This document shows, piece by piece, positions 25,010 to 35,760 of a DNA stretch of 64,000 bases. The notes below the pieces were generated by a model. The model was not told the DNA's origin. It was given only the letters and a program-made list of their open reading frames with translations, and searched no databases. The position numbers and the translations under genes are program-made. This DNA comes from Trichobilharzia szidati (lineage: Eukaryota > Platyhelminthes > Trematoda > Strigeidida > Schistosomatidae), in the NCBI GenBank assembly GCA_944472155.2, contig OX235271.1, forward strand, positions 37,002,633 to 37,066,632, in the 5' to 3' direction. Numbering within the stretch: the stretch's first letter is position 1; every line of letters starts with the position of its first letter.

Positions 25010-25230
25010 GATTTCATCATGAGCTGACATCAGTTAGAGAACCAGTGGAAAACCTGAGAGTACTGGACAGGCAGTAAGTCATCGAAGAAGATTTTGCAAA
25101 ATGGTCGCACCATGTCGTGAATTGGCAGAAGTTAGAATTCATGGGCTGTCCATTGGATCGGGTCCCAGTGGATCAATGGTCTACGATCTCACCTTGTAAC
25201 TAGAAGTAGATCCTGGGTTTGAACCTTGGC
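25010..25230. mobile_element. deleted composite SINE-A at the left edge of the tandem duplication
   Basis: A short minus arm (25010-25070) joins directly to the spacer and then to a plus SINE-A that continues into the duplicated unit. The hammerhead downstream (25241-25290) reads AUAAUGA and UAAA at the conserved boxes and is predicted inactive. Confidence 0.75.
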
Positions 25231-25674
25231 GGTGGGTGGGTACTAATAATGAGTTCCAAACTAGGATAAAACAGCTGTCCAGTACTCCCAGGTTTTCCAG
25301 TGGTTCTCTAACTAATGTCAGTTCATGATGAAGTCCTCCATCCAATCAAACAAAAATCCCTACAAAACGAATACTTGAAAAAATTAATTCACAGTGGATT
25401 GCATGACACAAAGGTGTCTGACCGGAAGAGCACACCAATCTATAATGTTACTTCATCTCTACCTCCTTCAAGAAATGCATGGCATTTCGAAATGCTGTGC
25501 ATTTCTTGAATATGGATAGGGCCATGAAATCGTACTTTCATAATCTGAAAGATCGTGTCCAAGGACGTAACCTGAAGAAAGGAATTCATGTAATATTGTG
25601 AAACACCTGCTTACTTTCTATAAGTCAATGTTTAGTCAGCATGTAGTAATCACAACGTTGATTTTTATTTCTAG

Positions 25675-25716
25675 GCAAATGAAAAAGATACGAGGGGAGA
25701 TAACAGTGGCAGTTAT
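25675..25716 (+). CDS. candidate 42 nt micro-exon (copy 1)
   Basis: A pyrimidine-rich acceptor (TTTTTATTTCTAG) is followed by 42 nt open in frame 1 and a perfect GTAAGT donor. The peptide is ANEKDTRGDNSGSY. The next exon-like block starts 86 bp later. Symmetric exons of this size are a hallmark of schistosome micro-exon genes (MEGs), which encode small secreted proteins. No upstream signal-peptide exon was recognised, so gene identity is unknown. The strand is opposite to the surrounding ATPase gene, which would make this a nested gene. It is duplicated exactly at 27204-27245. Confidence 0.45.
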
Positions 25717-25802
25717 GTAAGTAAACTTTTCTAAATGTAAAAGCTGAAAATGTTATGAGCACAGTTTTTCGCCAACTGAACTTTTGTTTCTCTTTTTTAC
25801 AG

Positions 25803-25844
25803 AATTTTACCAGTGGATCTCACTTGACGACGGATTTGCAGTGA
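25803..25844 (+). CDS. candidate terminal exon of the same gene (copy 1), ends in TGA
   Basis: A strong acceptor (TTCTCTTTTTTACAG) at 25788-25802 opens a block that continues the frame of the upstream 42 nt exon: NFTSGSHLTTDLQ and a TGA stop at 25842. The peptide carries an N-glycosylation sequon (NFT), fitting a secreted product. No clear AATAAA is seen nearby. The intervening intron (25717-25802) is 86 bp. The function is unknown; the pairing of donor, acceptor and frame is the only evidence. Confidence 0.45.
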   Translation, partial: NFTSGSHLTTDLQ

Positions 25845-26360
25845 CACTGTACTACAGTTTCTAAATACAAAATTCTCTCAATTATAAAAATTGATTTCTT
25901 TCTGTACACTAAATGAACTGAGCCAGCATAGGATACAGGTGATGATAATTAGTAGTAGTCTTTTCATCCTGTAGTAATGCTAGTCAGTGCTAAATATGTC
26001 CTGTGAGAGCTTGAACAACGCTGATAAGCAAACCCAGTAGGTTCTGATCTACGTCTAAAAATGCCTAGAAAAAGAACACGGTGTTGAATTAATGCCAGTC
26101 ATGCTGAAAAGCAGCACTGAGTTCTAGTCTAAGCTATTAAAGAATACATTTCGGAAGAGATTCCGAATTTACTCACTACAGAATGTTGGAATTATTTCAG
26201 AATAAGTGAGATTCAGTTCAGCATTATAGTAAGCTTGGGTCATTAAAAGCCATTTGTAGCAAGTTGTGGAGTACATTTTGAAACTCAAGGACATAAATCG
26301 GGAACAGTTATTTCATGTATTAAGATATATTAGCACCCACGATTATGCTTTATCTCAAGT

Positions 26361-26595
26361 TTTTTTAATCCTTCACGCTTCCAATGGAACACAGGGCTTT
26401 AAGCTAGAGGCTCGAAGTTTCAGTAGCAGTGGTGTTTACTTTTAAGGGATTGGGTTTCTAGCCTCATGCCCAACCTTCCCTCATTGCCAGTTCTATTACT
26501 GGCTTAGCGAGGTAAAAGAGTACGTCGGCCGGTGATCGAACCCGGGACCATATGCATGGTAGGCAAGCGTCCTAACCTCTGTGCCACCAACGCAC
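26361..26595 (-). mobile_element. SINE-B (unit 1 of tandem duplication)
   Basis: Full minus copy inside the 1,529 bp unit. GATCGAACCCGGG marks the B box and GTGCCACCAACGCAC the head end. Confidence 0.87.
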
Positions 26596-27203
26596 TTATC
26601 TCAAGTTTAATAGAAATTAACAAACCAGTAGGTTGTAAATATTTTAAATACTCGTCAAGGTAGAAAATACGATTATAGGTCATATTTTAGTTGATTAAAA
26701 CTAAGTGATCTACGAGCTCGCCTTGTAACCGGAAGAAGGTCCTGGGTTCGAACCTTGGCGGTGGGTGGGTACTAATAATGAGTTCCAAACTAGGATAAAA
26801 CAGCTGTCCAGTACTCCCAGGTTTTCCAGTGGTTCTCTAACTAATGTCAGTTCATGATGAAGTCCTCCATCCAATCAAACAAAAATCCCTACAAAACGAA
26901 TACTTGAAAAAATTAATTCACAGTGGATTGCATGACACAAAGGTGTCTGACCGGAAGAGCACACCAATCTATAATGTTACTTCATCTCTACCTCCTTCAA
27001 GAAATGCATGGCATTTCGAAATGCTGTGCATTTCTTGAATATGGATAGGGCCATGAAATCGTACTTTCATAATCTGAAAGATCGTGTCCAAGGACGTAAC
27101 CTGAAGAAAGGAATTCATGTAATATTGTGAAACACCTGCTTACTTTCTATAAGTCAATGTTTAGTCAGCATGTAGTAATCACAACGTTGATTTTTATTTC
27201 TAG

Positions 27204-27245
27204 GCAAATGAAAAAGATACGAGGGGAGATAACAGTGGCAGTTAT
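27204..27245 (+). CDS. candidate 42 nt micro-exon (copy 2, tandem duplicate)
   Basis: This is a copy of the exon at 25675-25716, displaced by exactly 1,529 bp, with the same acceptor and GTAAGT donor. If both copies are spliced, tandem use would insert the peptide twice, which MEG transcripts commonly tolerate because the exon is a multiple of three. Confidence 0.4.
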
Positions 27246-27331
27246 GTAAGTAAACTTTTCTAAATGTAAAAGCTGAAAATGTTATGAGCACAGTTTTTCG
27301 CCAACTGAACTTTTGTTTCTCTTTTTTACAG

Positions 27332-27373
27332 AATTTTACCAGTGGATCTCACTTGACGACGGATTTGCAGTGA
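27332..27373 (+). CDS. candidate terminal exon (copy 2, tandem duplicate)
   Basis: This repeats 25803-25844 at an offset of 1,529 bp, with the same acceptor, frame and TGA. I saw no difference between the copies by eye. Confidence 0.4.
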   Translation, partial: NFTSGSHLTTDLQ

Positions 27374-27889
27374 CACTGTACTACAGTTTCTAAATACAAA
27401 ATTCTCTCAATTATAAAAATTGATTTCTTTCTGTACACTAAATGAACTGAGCCAGCATAGGATACAGGTGATGATAATTAGTAGTAGTCTTTTCATCCTG
27501 TAGTAATGCTAGTCAGTGCTAAATATGTCCTGTGAGAGCTTGAACAACGCTGATAAGCAAACCCAGTAGGTTCTGATCTACGTCTAAAAATGCCTAGAAA
27601 AAGAACACGGTGTTGAATTAATGCCAGTCATGCTGAAAAGCAGCACTGAGTTCTAGTCTAAGCTATTAAAGAATACATTTCGGAAGAGATTCCGAATTTA
27701 CTCACTACAGAATGTTGGAATTATTTCAGAATAAGTGAGATTCAGTTCAGCATTATAGTAAGCTTGGGTCATTAAAAGCCATTTGTAGCAAGTTGTGGAG
27801 TACATTTTGAAACTCAAGGACATAAATCGGGAACAGTTATTTCATGTATTAAGATATATTAGCACCCACGATTATGCTTTATCTCAAGT

Positions 27890-28124
27890 TTTTTTAATCC
27901 TTCACGCTTCCAATGGAACACAGGGCTTTAAGCTAGAGGCTCGAAGTTTCAGTAGCAGTGGTGTTTACTTTTAAGGGATTGGGTTTCTAGCCTCATGCCC
28001 AACCTTCCCTCATTGCCAGTTCTATTACTGGCTTAGCGAGGTAAAAGAGTACGTCGGCCGGTGATCGAACCCGGGACCATATGCATGGTAGGCAAGCGTC
28101 CTAACCTCTGTGCCACCAACGCAC
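27890..28124 (-). mobile_element. SINE-B (unit 2 of tandem duplication)
   Basis: Copy of 26361-26595 shifted by 1,529 bp. Confidence 0.87.
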
Positions 28125-28442
28125 TTATCTCAAGTTTAATAGAAATTAACAAACCAGTAGGTTGTAAATATTTTAAATACTCGTCAAGGTAGAAAATACG
28201 ATTATAGGTCATATTTTAGTTGATTAAAACTAAGTGATCTACGAGCTCGCCTTGTAACCGGAAGAAGGTCCTGGGTTCGAACCTTGGCGGTGGGTGGGTA
28301 CTAATAATGAGTTCCAAACTAGGATAAAACAGCTGTCCAGTACTCCCTTCAGGTTTTCCAATGGTTCTCCAACTGATGCCAGCTCATGATGAAATATCCC
28401 AACCAATCAAACAAAAATCCTTACAAAACCAATATTTTAAAC

Positions 28443-29446
28443 GAAGAGAAATTATATACAATATAAAAATGGAGATTTTTGGTAGCCAACATTTTAAGCA
28501 GGCTATCACATCTACTGATTTAATAAAGCAAAGCAAGTAGATAGACATTTCTGGAAACAAAAGAGCGTCAATATATTTAATTTTTATCCACTTCCTCACA
28601 CGGCTGGTTGTGAATCAACTCCTCCAAGAGTAGAATGCGAAGAAATGACAGAAGCAAGTATAAATAAAACTTGAATGTATTTTAGATGAATGCGAAACTC
28701 AGTTCGTGTAACTTGAATTAAATTAATGTGAAAAGTTGAGTGGTCTTATAGCATACCCTAAAACAAAAAAACGCTTATCGTAGCATTTCTATACTCACAT
28801 AATGAAATAAGTGGTAGATTACTTAGGTATTTGATACTAAATAATGAATTGGTAACCTTTTTTATGAGGTATTTATTTGGATGATCTCAGAGTTCTTGCT
28901 ATTCTTTGACAGTAAATACTGCTTCATAATCACACGTAAACATGTAAAAATTTTCAGAAGTCTGTACAGCAGTTATAAGAGCGGGAAACAGAAAAAAAGA
29001 GGTACAACGTTTGTAATTCCTGCTTTTCTAATCAGTTCATCGAAGTCTCTACTGGTTTTGTAAGCCGTACATAACAGTCATTATCGACAAATGTTAACAT
29101 GGTGTCACACTGTACCCAAAGAGCACTTCTATGATTTCATTCTGTCTGGCTGGAACTACATCTATTCAATCCTTGGGTGAATGTCTGAGGATTGTTTTGG
29201 TTTCGACTATGTAACATATCGTTTTCAGGGATCTTTGCCACTCATAGTTTCTCAAATAAGCTGAAACCAAACAATGTAAGTGCTTCAATTAGTGTGACTG
29301 ACGCATAAATGGTGATAGATTTCGAATGGTATATTCACGAATGTGCAAATGATTCAACTAAATCTGTGAATTAATCACATTTCAAGGAACACGGTAGAGG
29401 ATAATTTTATACTGTGATTTGGTGGATTGAAATGTTGAAGTTTCAG
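28443..29446. other. apparently low-repeat intron sequence
   Basis: No repeat family recognised. A possible 47 nt exon-like block (29229-29275) between TTTTCAG and GTAAGT has one open frame, but no partner exon was found. Confidence 0.4.
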
Positions 29447-29950
29447 GTGTGATTCATTGTGTACATTGTAAGCGATTGTCATCCCTCCTACTCTTTCCAA
29501 TTTCTATTGTGGCTAACATCAGATGGCATATATTCGCTCATGTTTTTGAATGTTTACCAAAGTTAAATGTCGAGCAACATCCTATTTTCGTTGAAATGAA
29601 ATTTGACTTTCTCATAAATGGGACACGTCAACATGTATCGACGTTTTATGGCACTGAATTTTCATCACCAGTGAGTTATGTCAGTCAGATAAAGTCTGAA
29701 GTCAGTTGGTTTGATGATGCTTTACAAAACTTCCTTTAAGATGAAAATACACTCAGTCATCGAAATAAAAATCCCGACATCAGGTTTGTTTTCAATTTCA
29801 CCAGCACTTATTGTTCAATCACTTCCCAAGCTTAGATGAATCACCAGACGGATGTAAAGCAGCTGTGAGACAGTTTCATAGGCAGAAGTTGTTGATGCTG
29901 AAACGTTATCAAGATATCTGGAGAATGAAACAAGCATCACCGTTCCCAAT
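29447..29950 (+). pseudogene. unidentified protein-like sequence, broken frame
   Basis: After a TTTCAG, a frame runs to TAA at 29737 (end: YVSQIKSEVSWFDDALQNFL) and stays open beyond it (DENTLSHRNKNPDI). A shifted frame continues (NHFPSLDESPDGCKAAVRQF ... KRYQDIW) to a TGA near 29960. The composition looks protein-coding and the area has no recognised repeat. I do not recognise the family. It could be a processed pseudogene or an unknown element. Confidence 0.35.
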
Positions 29951-30298
29951 GAATTCTCAATGAACTACGTGGTCTTCATATAAATGGAAATAGTGTTGTA
30001 TGTCGTAAGTGAGGTAAGACATAGTCCATGCGGAATTATTTTCCACGTTTTTCATTCTTGACTTGCAATGGACTGTTACAGATTGGTTTCTTGTGAAATT
30101 TGTATTCAGCTGACAAGGCAACTGTTGTTTCAGATATACTTTTTGTATGCCATTATATATAATATGCTTCAAGGTTCAGTGTTAAACACATAAAACTGCA
30201 ATTTTATGGTCTTTTTGCTGTTGTGTGAAGCCTACTGTTCAAGTGACGCTCACTCAAGCTAAGGAGGGGGATATTTAGGATAGCCATATTATAACCCT

Positions 30299-30656
30299 CG
30301 GTCGGTCGGTCGGTTTTCGACATAGAACTTTGCACATATGTACGGCAGTTCAAGTCGCCACACTCCCTCCGTGTAGCACACAAGGCAAGAGAAGAAAGTA
30401 GAATAAATGAAAAATGTAGACAGTAAACAGAGGTGTGAGACAGAGGAATAGTAATAACGAAGAACAAAACAGTTTCATTGGAAATCATAAGTCACAAGGA
30501 GTGGATGCATCTGCGCCATTGACAACGACGATTTTGAGCCATGTCACCAATTGTTTTCAACCATTGGTTTTTACCGTCCCGAGGACGCCAACCAGTCAGG
30601 AAGTCTACACCTTCCTACGTGGCTTAGACTAAATGTTGTAGATTTCATTAACTTGT
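30299..30656 (-). mobile_element. second LINE family, 5'-truncated copy with 16 bp target-site duplication
   Basis: This is the inverse of 34370-34712, ending in the same (CGGT)n terminus. GCCATATTATAACCCT (30283-30298) and GCCATATTATCACCCT (30657-30672) flank it with one mismatch. Confidence 0.87.
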
Positions 30657-31237
30657 GCCATATTATCACCCTAAATCGTTCATATGTTACGTTGTGTCGT
30701 ATGATGTGGGTTTCACTAGCAATCATCTCTTGGAAGAAATGAAGGTAAAACATCGTAGTGGATTGGATCTCGATTTAGGTCCAACAGCACTGTGTCACAT
30801 AATAAGCTGTCGATTACTACTTTATCTGAAAAATCCTTTATGATCAGTGCACATTATGCCATAAACGACTGAGAATTCTAGACTGTGTGTAAATATTTTG
30901 TCCAGAACAAAGCTGTTATTATTATTATCATTATCAATATCATTCATTTGAAATAAGACTGTTAACCTTATTCAGGTCACAAAGTGTTATCAGTCATTCC
31001 GTTTACTGATATTATACGGTCTAATAAAAAAAAATTACTACAGAAATGCCAATTTCAACAAGATACTATGAAACCTTTGCAACACTGAACATATTTTGAT
31101 GTAGAGCTGATATACAATGTCACTTTCATTATAGAACTAATAAATAATAATCTAATTATATTTGACTATTAGACCGATGTGACCTTTTACAGTAAAGTAT
31201 GCTGTGATGAAAAACAAAAAGAAAATGCTTTCCTATA

Positions 31238-31735
31238 GTTGGTTTTTAAGGGTTAGTTTTGCGAGTTTTTATGAGTTGATCACGGATTGAAATCAGTTAG
31301 AGAACCATTGAAAACCAGCACTGGATAACTGGACAGCTGCCGTTTCATCCTAGTTTGGGAATCATCAGCTGTGAGCACCCACCAACGGGGTTCGAACCCA
31401 GGGCTTTCCGGTTACAAAGCAAGCTCATTCAGCCACTGGGACCCGAAACGATTCAATGACCAGCCAGCTTATGAATTCTAACTTCTACTAATTCGTGATT
31501 TAACGCGACTCCAACCAATGTCATCGGTGGGACATCCATCCTCACATGTGACTGGATGGACCTTACTGGTCACGACTTCTCACTAGAAATCCAGGAAACG
31601 CCATCCTGTAGCAAGTCAATAGAGAGAATCAGATTAATTTTCTAAAGTTTGGTTTGTATGGGTTAGTTTTGTTTTTAGAGTTTTCAATGGTTCTCTAACT
31701 GATATCAATTCGTGATCAACTCGTAAAAAAATGTT
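31238..31735. mobile_element. composite SINE-A, second subtype, with deletion in plus arm
   Basis: The minus arm (31238-31500) resembles that of 24329-24911, with the same spacer (CCAATGTCATCGG). The plus arm is largely replaced; only its 3' end (about 31680-31735) remains. The minus arm carries the best-preserved hammerhead core of this family in the window. Confidence 0.75.
31325..31375 (-). ncRNA. type I hammerhead ribozyme in SINE-A, conserved core intact
   Basis: Reading the minus strand: CUGAUGA (31368-31362), stem-loop II around CCCAAACUAGG, GAAAC (GAAA at 31346-31343), a short stem III ending CUGU and a GUC cleavage triplet with C17 at 31332. All invariant core bases are present. Stem II has a U-U mismatch next to A9 and stem I has mismatches, so activity may be reduced. 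Hammerheads in schistosome SINEs are known; activity of this copy is inference. Confidence 0.65.
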
Positions 31736-32147
31736 TTCTACTTAAGAAACAAAATGTCAAACTTATTTTATCTATTACCCTGAAGACAAGATCGATATGT
31801 GCGGATAGAATGTTTTTAAATAAATAAAACTAGACTTTGAATACATTCCATTCTGTGTGTAGCTTGTGTATTTCGTCTACCACCACTTTGTCAGTTGTTT
31901 CCAACACTGGAAGCACGTGTAAGTTGTTTTTGTTTTTTATGAGACAGTTTCAACAGTTAAATATGAGCATTTGTTAATCTTTCAAAAGGCAGTGCACAAT
32001 TTACTACTCATGTTCATTATCATAAGTAGTAAATACCACAGTATTAAAAATATAGAATCTCATAATTATAAGCACATGAATAACCCTAAGAAAATTGTCA
32101 CTTTCGCTTTGTTTCAAGTTCCCCCTTAAAATGATATTACTTTGGGA

Positions 32148-32472
32148 CTCATTGGCGGTACGCGTCCACTGGCTTACGAACACAGATCATTCCGATTACA
32201 AGGCATGCTCGTAGACATAGACTGGTGACTGTGCTAAAATCAAGAATTGGTAAAAGTTAGGATCCATGGGCCATTGAGTCACATCCCAGTCACTGCATGT
32301 TCTGGTAGCTCGCCTTGCAAATGGAAGGCTGTCGGTTCAAACTCCGTTGGTGGGTGCGTACTAATGACGAGTCCCAAACTAGTACTGCGTGTTTTTCAAT
32401 GATTTCCTAACTGATATAAATCCGTGGTGCATCTCGAAACAAGTCAAACCCGTATAAACTACCTCTTGAAAA
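32148..32472. mobile_element. composite SINE-A, degenerate
   Basis: A short minus part (about 32148-32215) is followed by a plus SINE-A (about 32270-32472) with a GTTGGTGGGTGCGTACT segment and a deletion just after stem II of the hammerhead. Confidence 0.65.
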
Positions 32473-32689
32473 CTTTGCTGTGCTAATTATTTACAGCTAT
32501 TATCTGGTTTTCTTATGCTCAGGAATTGAACTGCGCTACGAATTTTCTGTAGCTATTGCATTGATTTTTTGGAGAAGGTTCGCTAGCTCCACATCCAGTC
32601 TCCCCAGTTTTTCCGGATTTCGAACAAGTTAGTAAACCAGTAAGCTAGTAAACTTGGCGCTACTGAATAACATAACTCATCAAGTCCTC

Positions 32690-32885
32690 AATTAGAATCC
32701 GAATTTTGAAATGAAAAGTTGGGCGTTACTCCGAGGGTGATATAGAGGAGTTCATGTGATGAAGAAGCGAAAGAATATGGACTATCATGAAGTAAGCTCA
32801 ATAAACGACTGTGCCAAAGGGAGTGAAACTGTGATGTTCTGTTGAAACCCTATGCTGTACTCGGAGCTTATAAATAGGACAAACT
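32690..32885 (+). mobile_element. RTE/SR2-like LINE, 3' fragment
   Basis: A diverged C-terminus and tail (TTGAAACCCTATGCTGTACT). Confidence 0.5.
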
Positions 32886-33081
32886 TAACAACTGTCAACT
32901 ACCCAGAATGCTTTTAACTTTTTTAAATTCATTCTAATGAGATACTACTTTCAAAAGTAGTTTGACTTACATGAACAAATCCTTAGTATAACTGTTTGCG
33001 TCTATGGACTTATTTTCTGAAAACCTATATACAACGTGAAACTAATCTACTGGATTGAAACCTTTATAGTTTTGTGTTACA

Positions 33082-33316
33082 TTTTTTAAAATCCTTTACG
33101 TCTCCAGTGAAACATAGGGCTTCAAGCTACACACTTTGAGTTTCGGTAGCAGTGATGTTTATTTTTACGGGACAGGGTTGCTAGCCTCATGCCCAACCTT
33201 CTCTCTTTACCAGTCGCATCATTGGTCTAGCAAGGTTTAGCATTGCCTCGGCCGAGGATCGAACCCCAGTCTACATGCGTGGTGGCGAGCATTCCACTCC
33301 TGTGCCAGGGACGTAC
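33082..33316 (-). mobile_element. SINE-B
   Basis: Minus copy from the tail (CTCCAGTGAAACATAGGGC) to the head (GGATCGAACCCC, GTGCCAGGGACGTAC). Confidence 0.82.
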
Positions 33317-34079
33317 TTTTGTGTTATATTTGTGGAGGTATTTCTCCAGAAAAACAAAAAGTGTCAAAATACACCTAGCTGAATAGAGTTTCTATTTCAT
33401 TTGTAACCAAAATTAGGTATTTCTTCAAATGTATTGCGCCGCGTTTAATCTTATCTAATCATGAATCTAACCGGGGCTATCTACGCGTAAAGCTTCCAAA
33501 TCTGTCGAATATATCATAATTATAACTAAACTTACTGAGAATAAGACAAAAGTTGGTTTATACATTTTTAATAGATTGAAGATGGCCGTTAAAAATTCAG
33601 GAGACTGAGTATTAAAGAAAGATTATTCTTTTCGATAAATTCCTTATGAGGCTCTACATTTATATGGTAGTTATAATTAAGGCAACACCATTATTAACAA
33701 CATCGGTGCTGTTTTAAATTACATTGAATCGAATGTATTGACAGATAACGATACAATAGCATCAGTACTAGAGACACAGAGAGAGGTAATATGCATTCGA
33801 TTAACACTTAACTGACTAAATATCAGACAAATTAAAGGAAGTAACACTGAATTTATGAATTCATAGGTTCGGCAGCAGTAAACAACAAGGTGGCTATAGT
33901 GACTGGCTAGATCTGCTCCCTTCGTTCGTTCTCAGACATCTGGTTGATTCAAACGAAGTGAAATAGCCTCTGCTGTCCAGAGTGTTATTTGAAAACAGCC
34001 ACACTCAAAAATTAGCTCACCACTAAACACAAGATCGAGATTGCAGAAAACAATTATTCTATATTTGATTAACATGAAA

Positions 34080-34712
34080 ACATGAAAAGATTATCTGTGT
34101 TCGATCATAGGTGTCTGCGTTCTATCTCCCGCGTGAAGTGGTATAATAAGGTGAGCAATATTGAGGTTAGGCATCGGTCGAGTGCTAGGTAAGGCGGGGA
34201 AATCAGTCGACGAGGCTGTGAAATTACATCGACTTGGATGGTTAGGACATGTATTACGTATGCCTAGTCATTGCCTTCCTCGATGGGCAATGTTAGCTGA
34301 TATAGGATTGGTCAGGCTGGAAAAGAGCTAGCGGCGGTCAAACGAAAACATGGCACCAGTCAATGAAATCTACAACATTTAGTCTAAGCCACGTAGGAAG
34401 GTGTAGACTGCCTGACTGGTTGGGGTCCTCGGGACGGTAAAATCCAATGGTTGGAAACAATTGGTGACATGGCTCAAAATCGTCGTTGTCAATGGCGCAG
34501 ATGCATCCACTCCTTGTGACTTATGATTTCCATTGAAACTATATTGTTTTTCGTTATTACTATTCCTTTGTCTCACACCTCTGTTTACTGTCTTTATTAT
34601 GCATTTCTTCTACTTTCTTCTCTTGCTTTGTGTGCTACGAGGAGGGAGTGTGGCGACTTGAACAGCGGCACATATGTGCAAAGTTCTATGTCGAAAATCG
34701 ACCGACCGACCG
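34080..34712 (+). mobile_element. second LINE family, 5'-truncated copy inserted in long-TIR element
   Basis: C-terminal region (LSVFDHRCLRSISRVKWYN) to a 3' end of GACCGACCGACCG. AACATGAAA at 34071-34079 and 34713-34721 is the target-site duplication; the related long-TIR copy at 47918-47926 has the single, unoccupied site. Confidence 0.88.
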
Positions 34713-35336
34713 AACATGAAACCAACATACATGTAAGACTACAATTCATTGTTGATAAACAGCATGAAATAATGACCAACAGGTTGAGAAAATGAACTGA
34801 ATTCGAAGAACGTTTAGTACCAGTAAGCTGAAGCCTATAATACTCTACACATAACCGTCCGTGATTCTGAATCTGGAAGATGAGGTACCTAGGATAACCA
34901 CCTTTTATTGTTGCTATCAGTTCAACTGCTCCTGAAAAGTCTCTTATATACTAGGCGTTGCTCTGGCAGAATAGTTTTTCATAGTTGGGAACACCTCCAC
35001 AACTGTTACTAAATGAAGGTGCTCTTCAGGGTTAACAACAGTTGTGTTTTATTCATATCCATGTCTAAACAGACCACAAAGGTAACATTGAAGCGTCTTT
35101 TTCTGCCTTCTCTAATTCATCAAATTAATTACCAAAAACCTGTAGACAGCGAACAATCGAAACAACAAACAACATTGAAATCGGCTTGAATCAAACAGAA
35201 CTCTGTGTACAAAAAAAAACAGGTTCAGCCAATCACTATTCATTGCTACTCTGCTATTACCGGCCAAATTACTCGAAACTATAAATTCATGAATTCAGTG
35301 TTACTTTCCTTAATTTATCTGATATTCAATCAGTTT

Positions 35337-35545
35337 GTGCGTCGGTGGCACAGTGGTTAGGACTATCACCGACCATGCACATGGTCCGGGGTTCGATCCC
35401 CTGCCGGCGCACACCCGATATCTATGGTCGGTCTGAATTTGGGCTACCGATATCCATGCTGAAAATTCCATACTTGTACTGAAAATACGGTGTGGATTCA
35501 AGCTGTAAATCAAAATAAATCAAAATAAATAAATAAAATAAATAA
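35337..35545 (+). mobile_element. SINE-C (tRNA-derived, different body)
   Basis: It has the same kind of tRNA-like head as SINE-B (GGCACAGTGGTTAGGAC, GGTTCGATCCCC) but a distinct body (CCCGATATCTATGGTCGG) and tail (GCTGAAAATTCCATACTTG, then an AAATAAAT run). It is inserted in the right TIR of the long-TIR element. Confidence 0.83.
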
Positions 35546-35564
35546 AAGTTTAGTGTTATATATT

Positions 35565-35760
35565 TACTTTTTTATTTTTTTTTATTATAGCTTGACTCCA
35601 CACCGTATTTTTTATACAAGTATGAAATTTTCAGCATGTGACATCGGTAGCCCAAATTTTGCAGGCCAACCACTGATATCGGGTGTGTGTCAGCCGGGGA
35701 TCGAACCCCAGACCATGTGCATGGTCGGCAACTGTCCTGACAGCTGTGCCACAGACGTAC
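35565..35760 (-). mobile_element. SINE-C, inverted next to the previous copy
   Basis: Minus copy, tail-to-tail with the plus copy at 35337. The TIR sequence resumes at 35761. Confidence 0.82.

Larger units (their letters stand above)
25230..28345. repeat. tandem duplication, period 1,529 bp, bounded by SINE-A
   Basis: Landmarks recur at a constant offset: the SINE-A motif GGTGGGTGGG at 25231, 26760 and 28289, and every block between them. Two full units (about 25231-26759 and 26760-28288) are followed by a partial third that diverges at about 28346. Each unit holds the 3' half of a SINE-A, the two candidate micro-exons, a minus-strand SINE-B and the 5' half of a SINE-A. The copies look identical, so the duplication is recent or an assembly artefact. 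Both breakpoints sit in SINE-A, which suggests unequal recombination between SINEs. Confidence 0.93.

Noticed and set aside
25315..25509. 64-codon frame present twice (also 26844)
   Set aside because: It starts inside SINE-A sequence and is duplicated only because the whole 1,529 bp unit is. No motif or splice support for this frame.
29229..29275. micro-exon between TTTTCAG and GTAAGT
   Set aside because: It is 47 nt, not a multiple of three, and no in-frame partner exon was found. Left as a note only.
30204..30488. 94-codon minus frame and its plus twin at 34523
   Set aside because: Both derive from the 3' untranslated end of the second LINE family, present in inverted copies.
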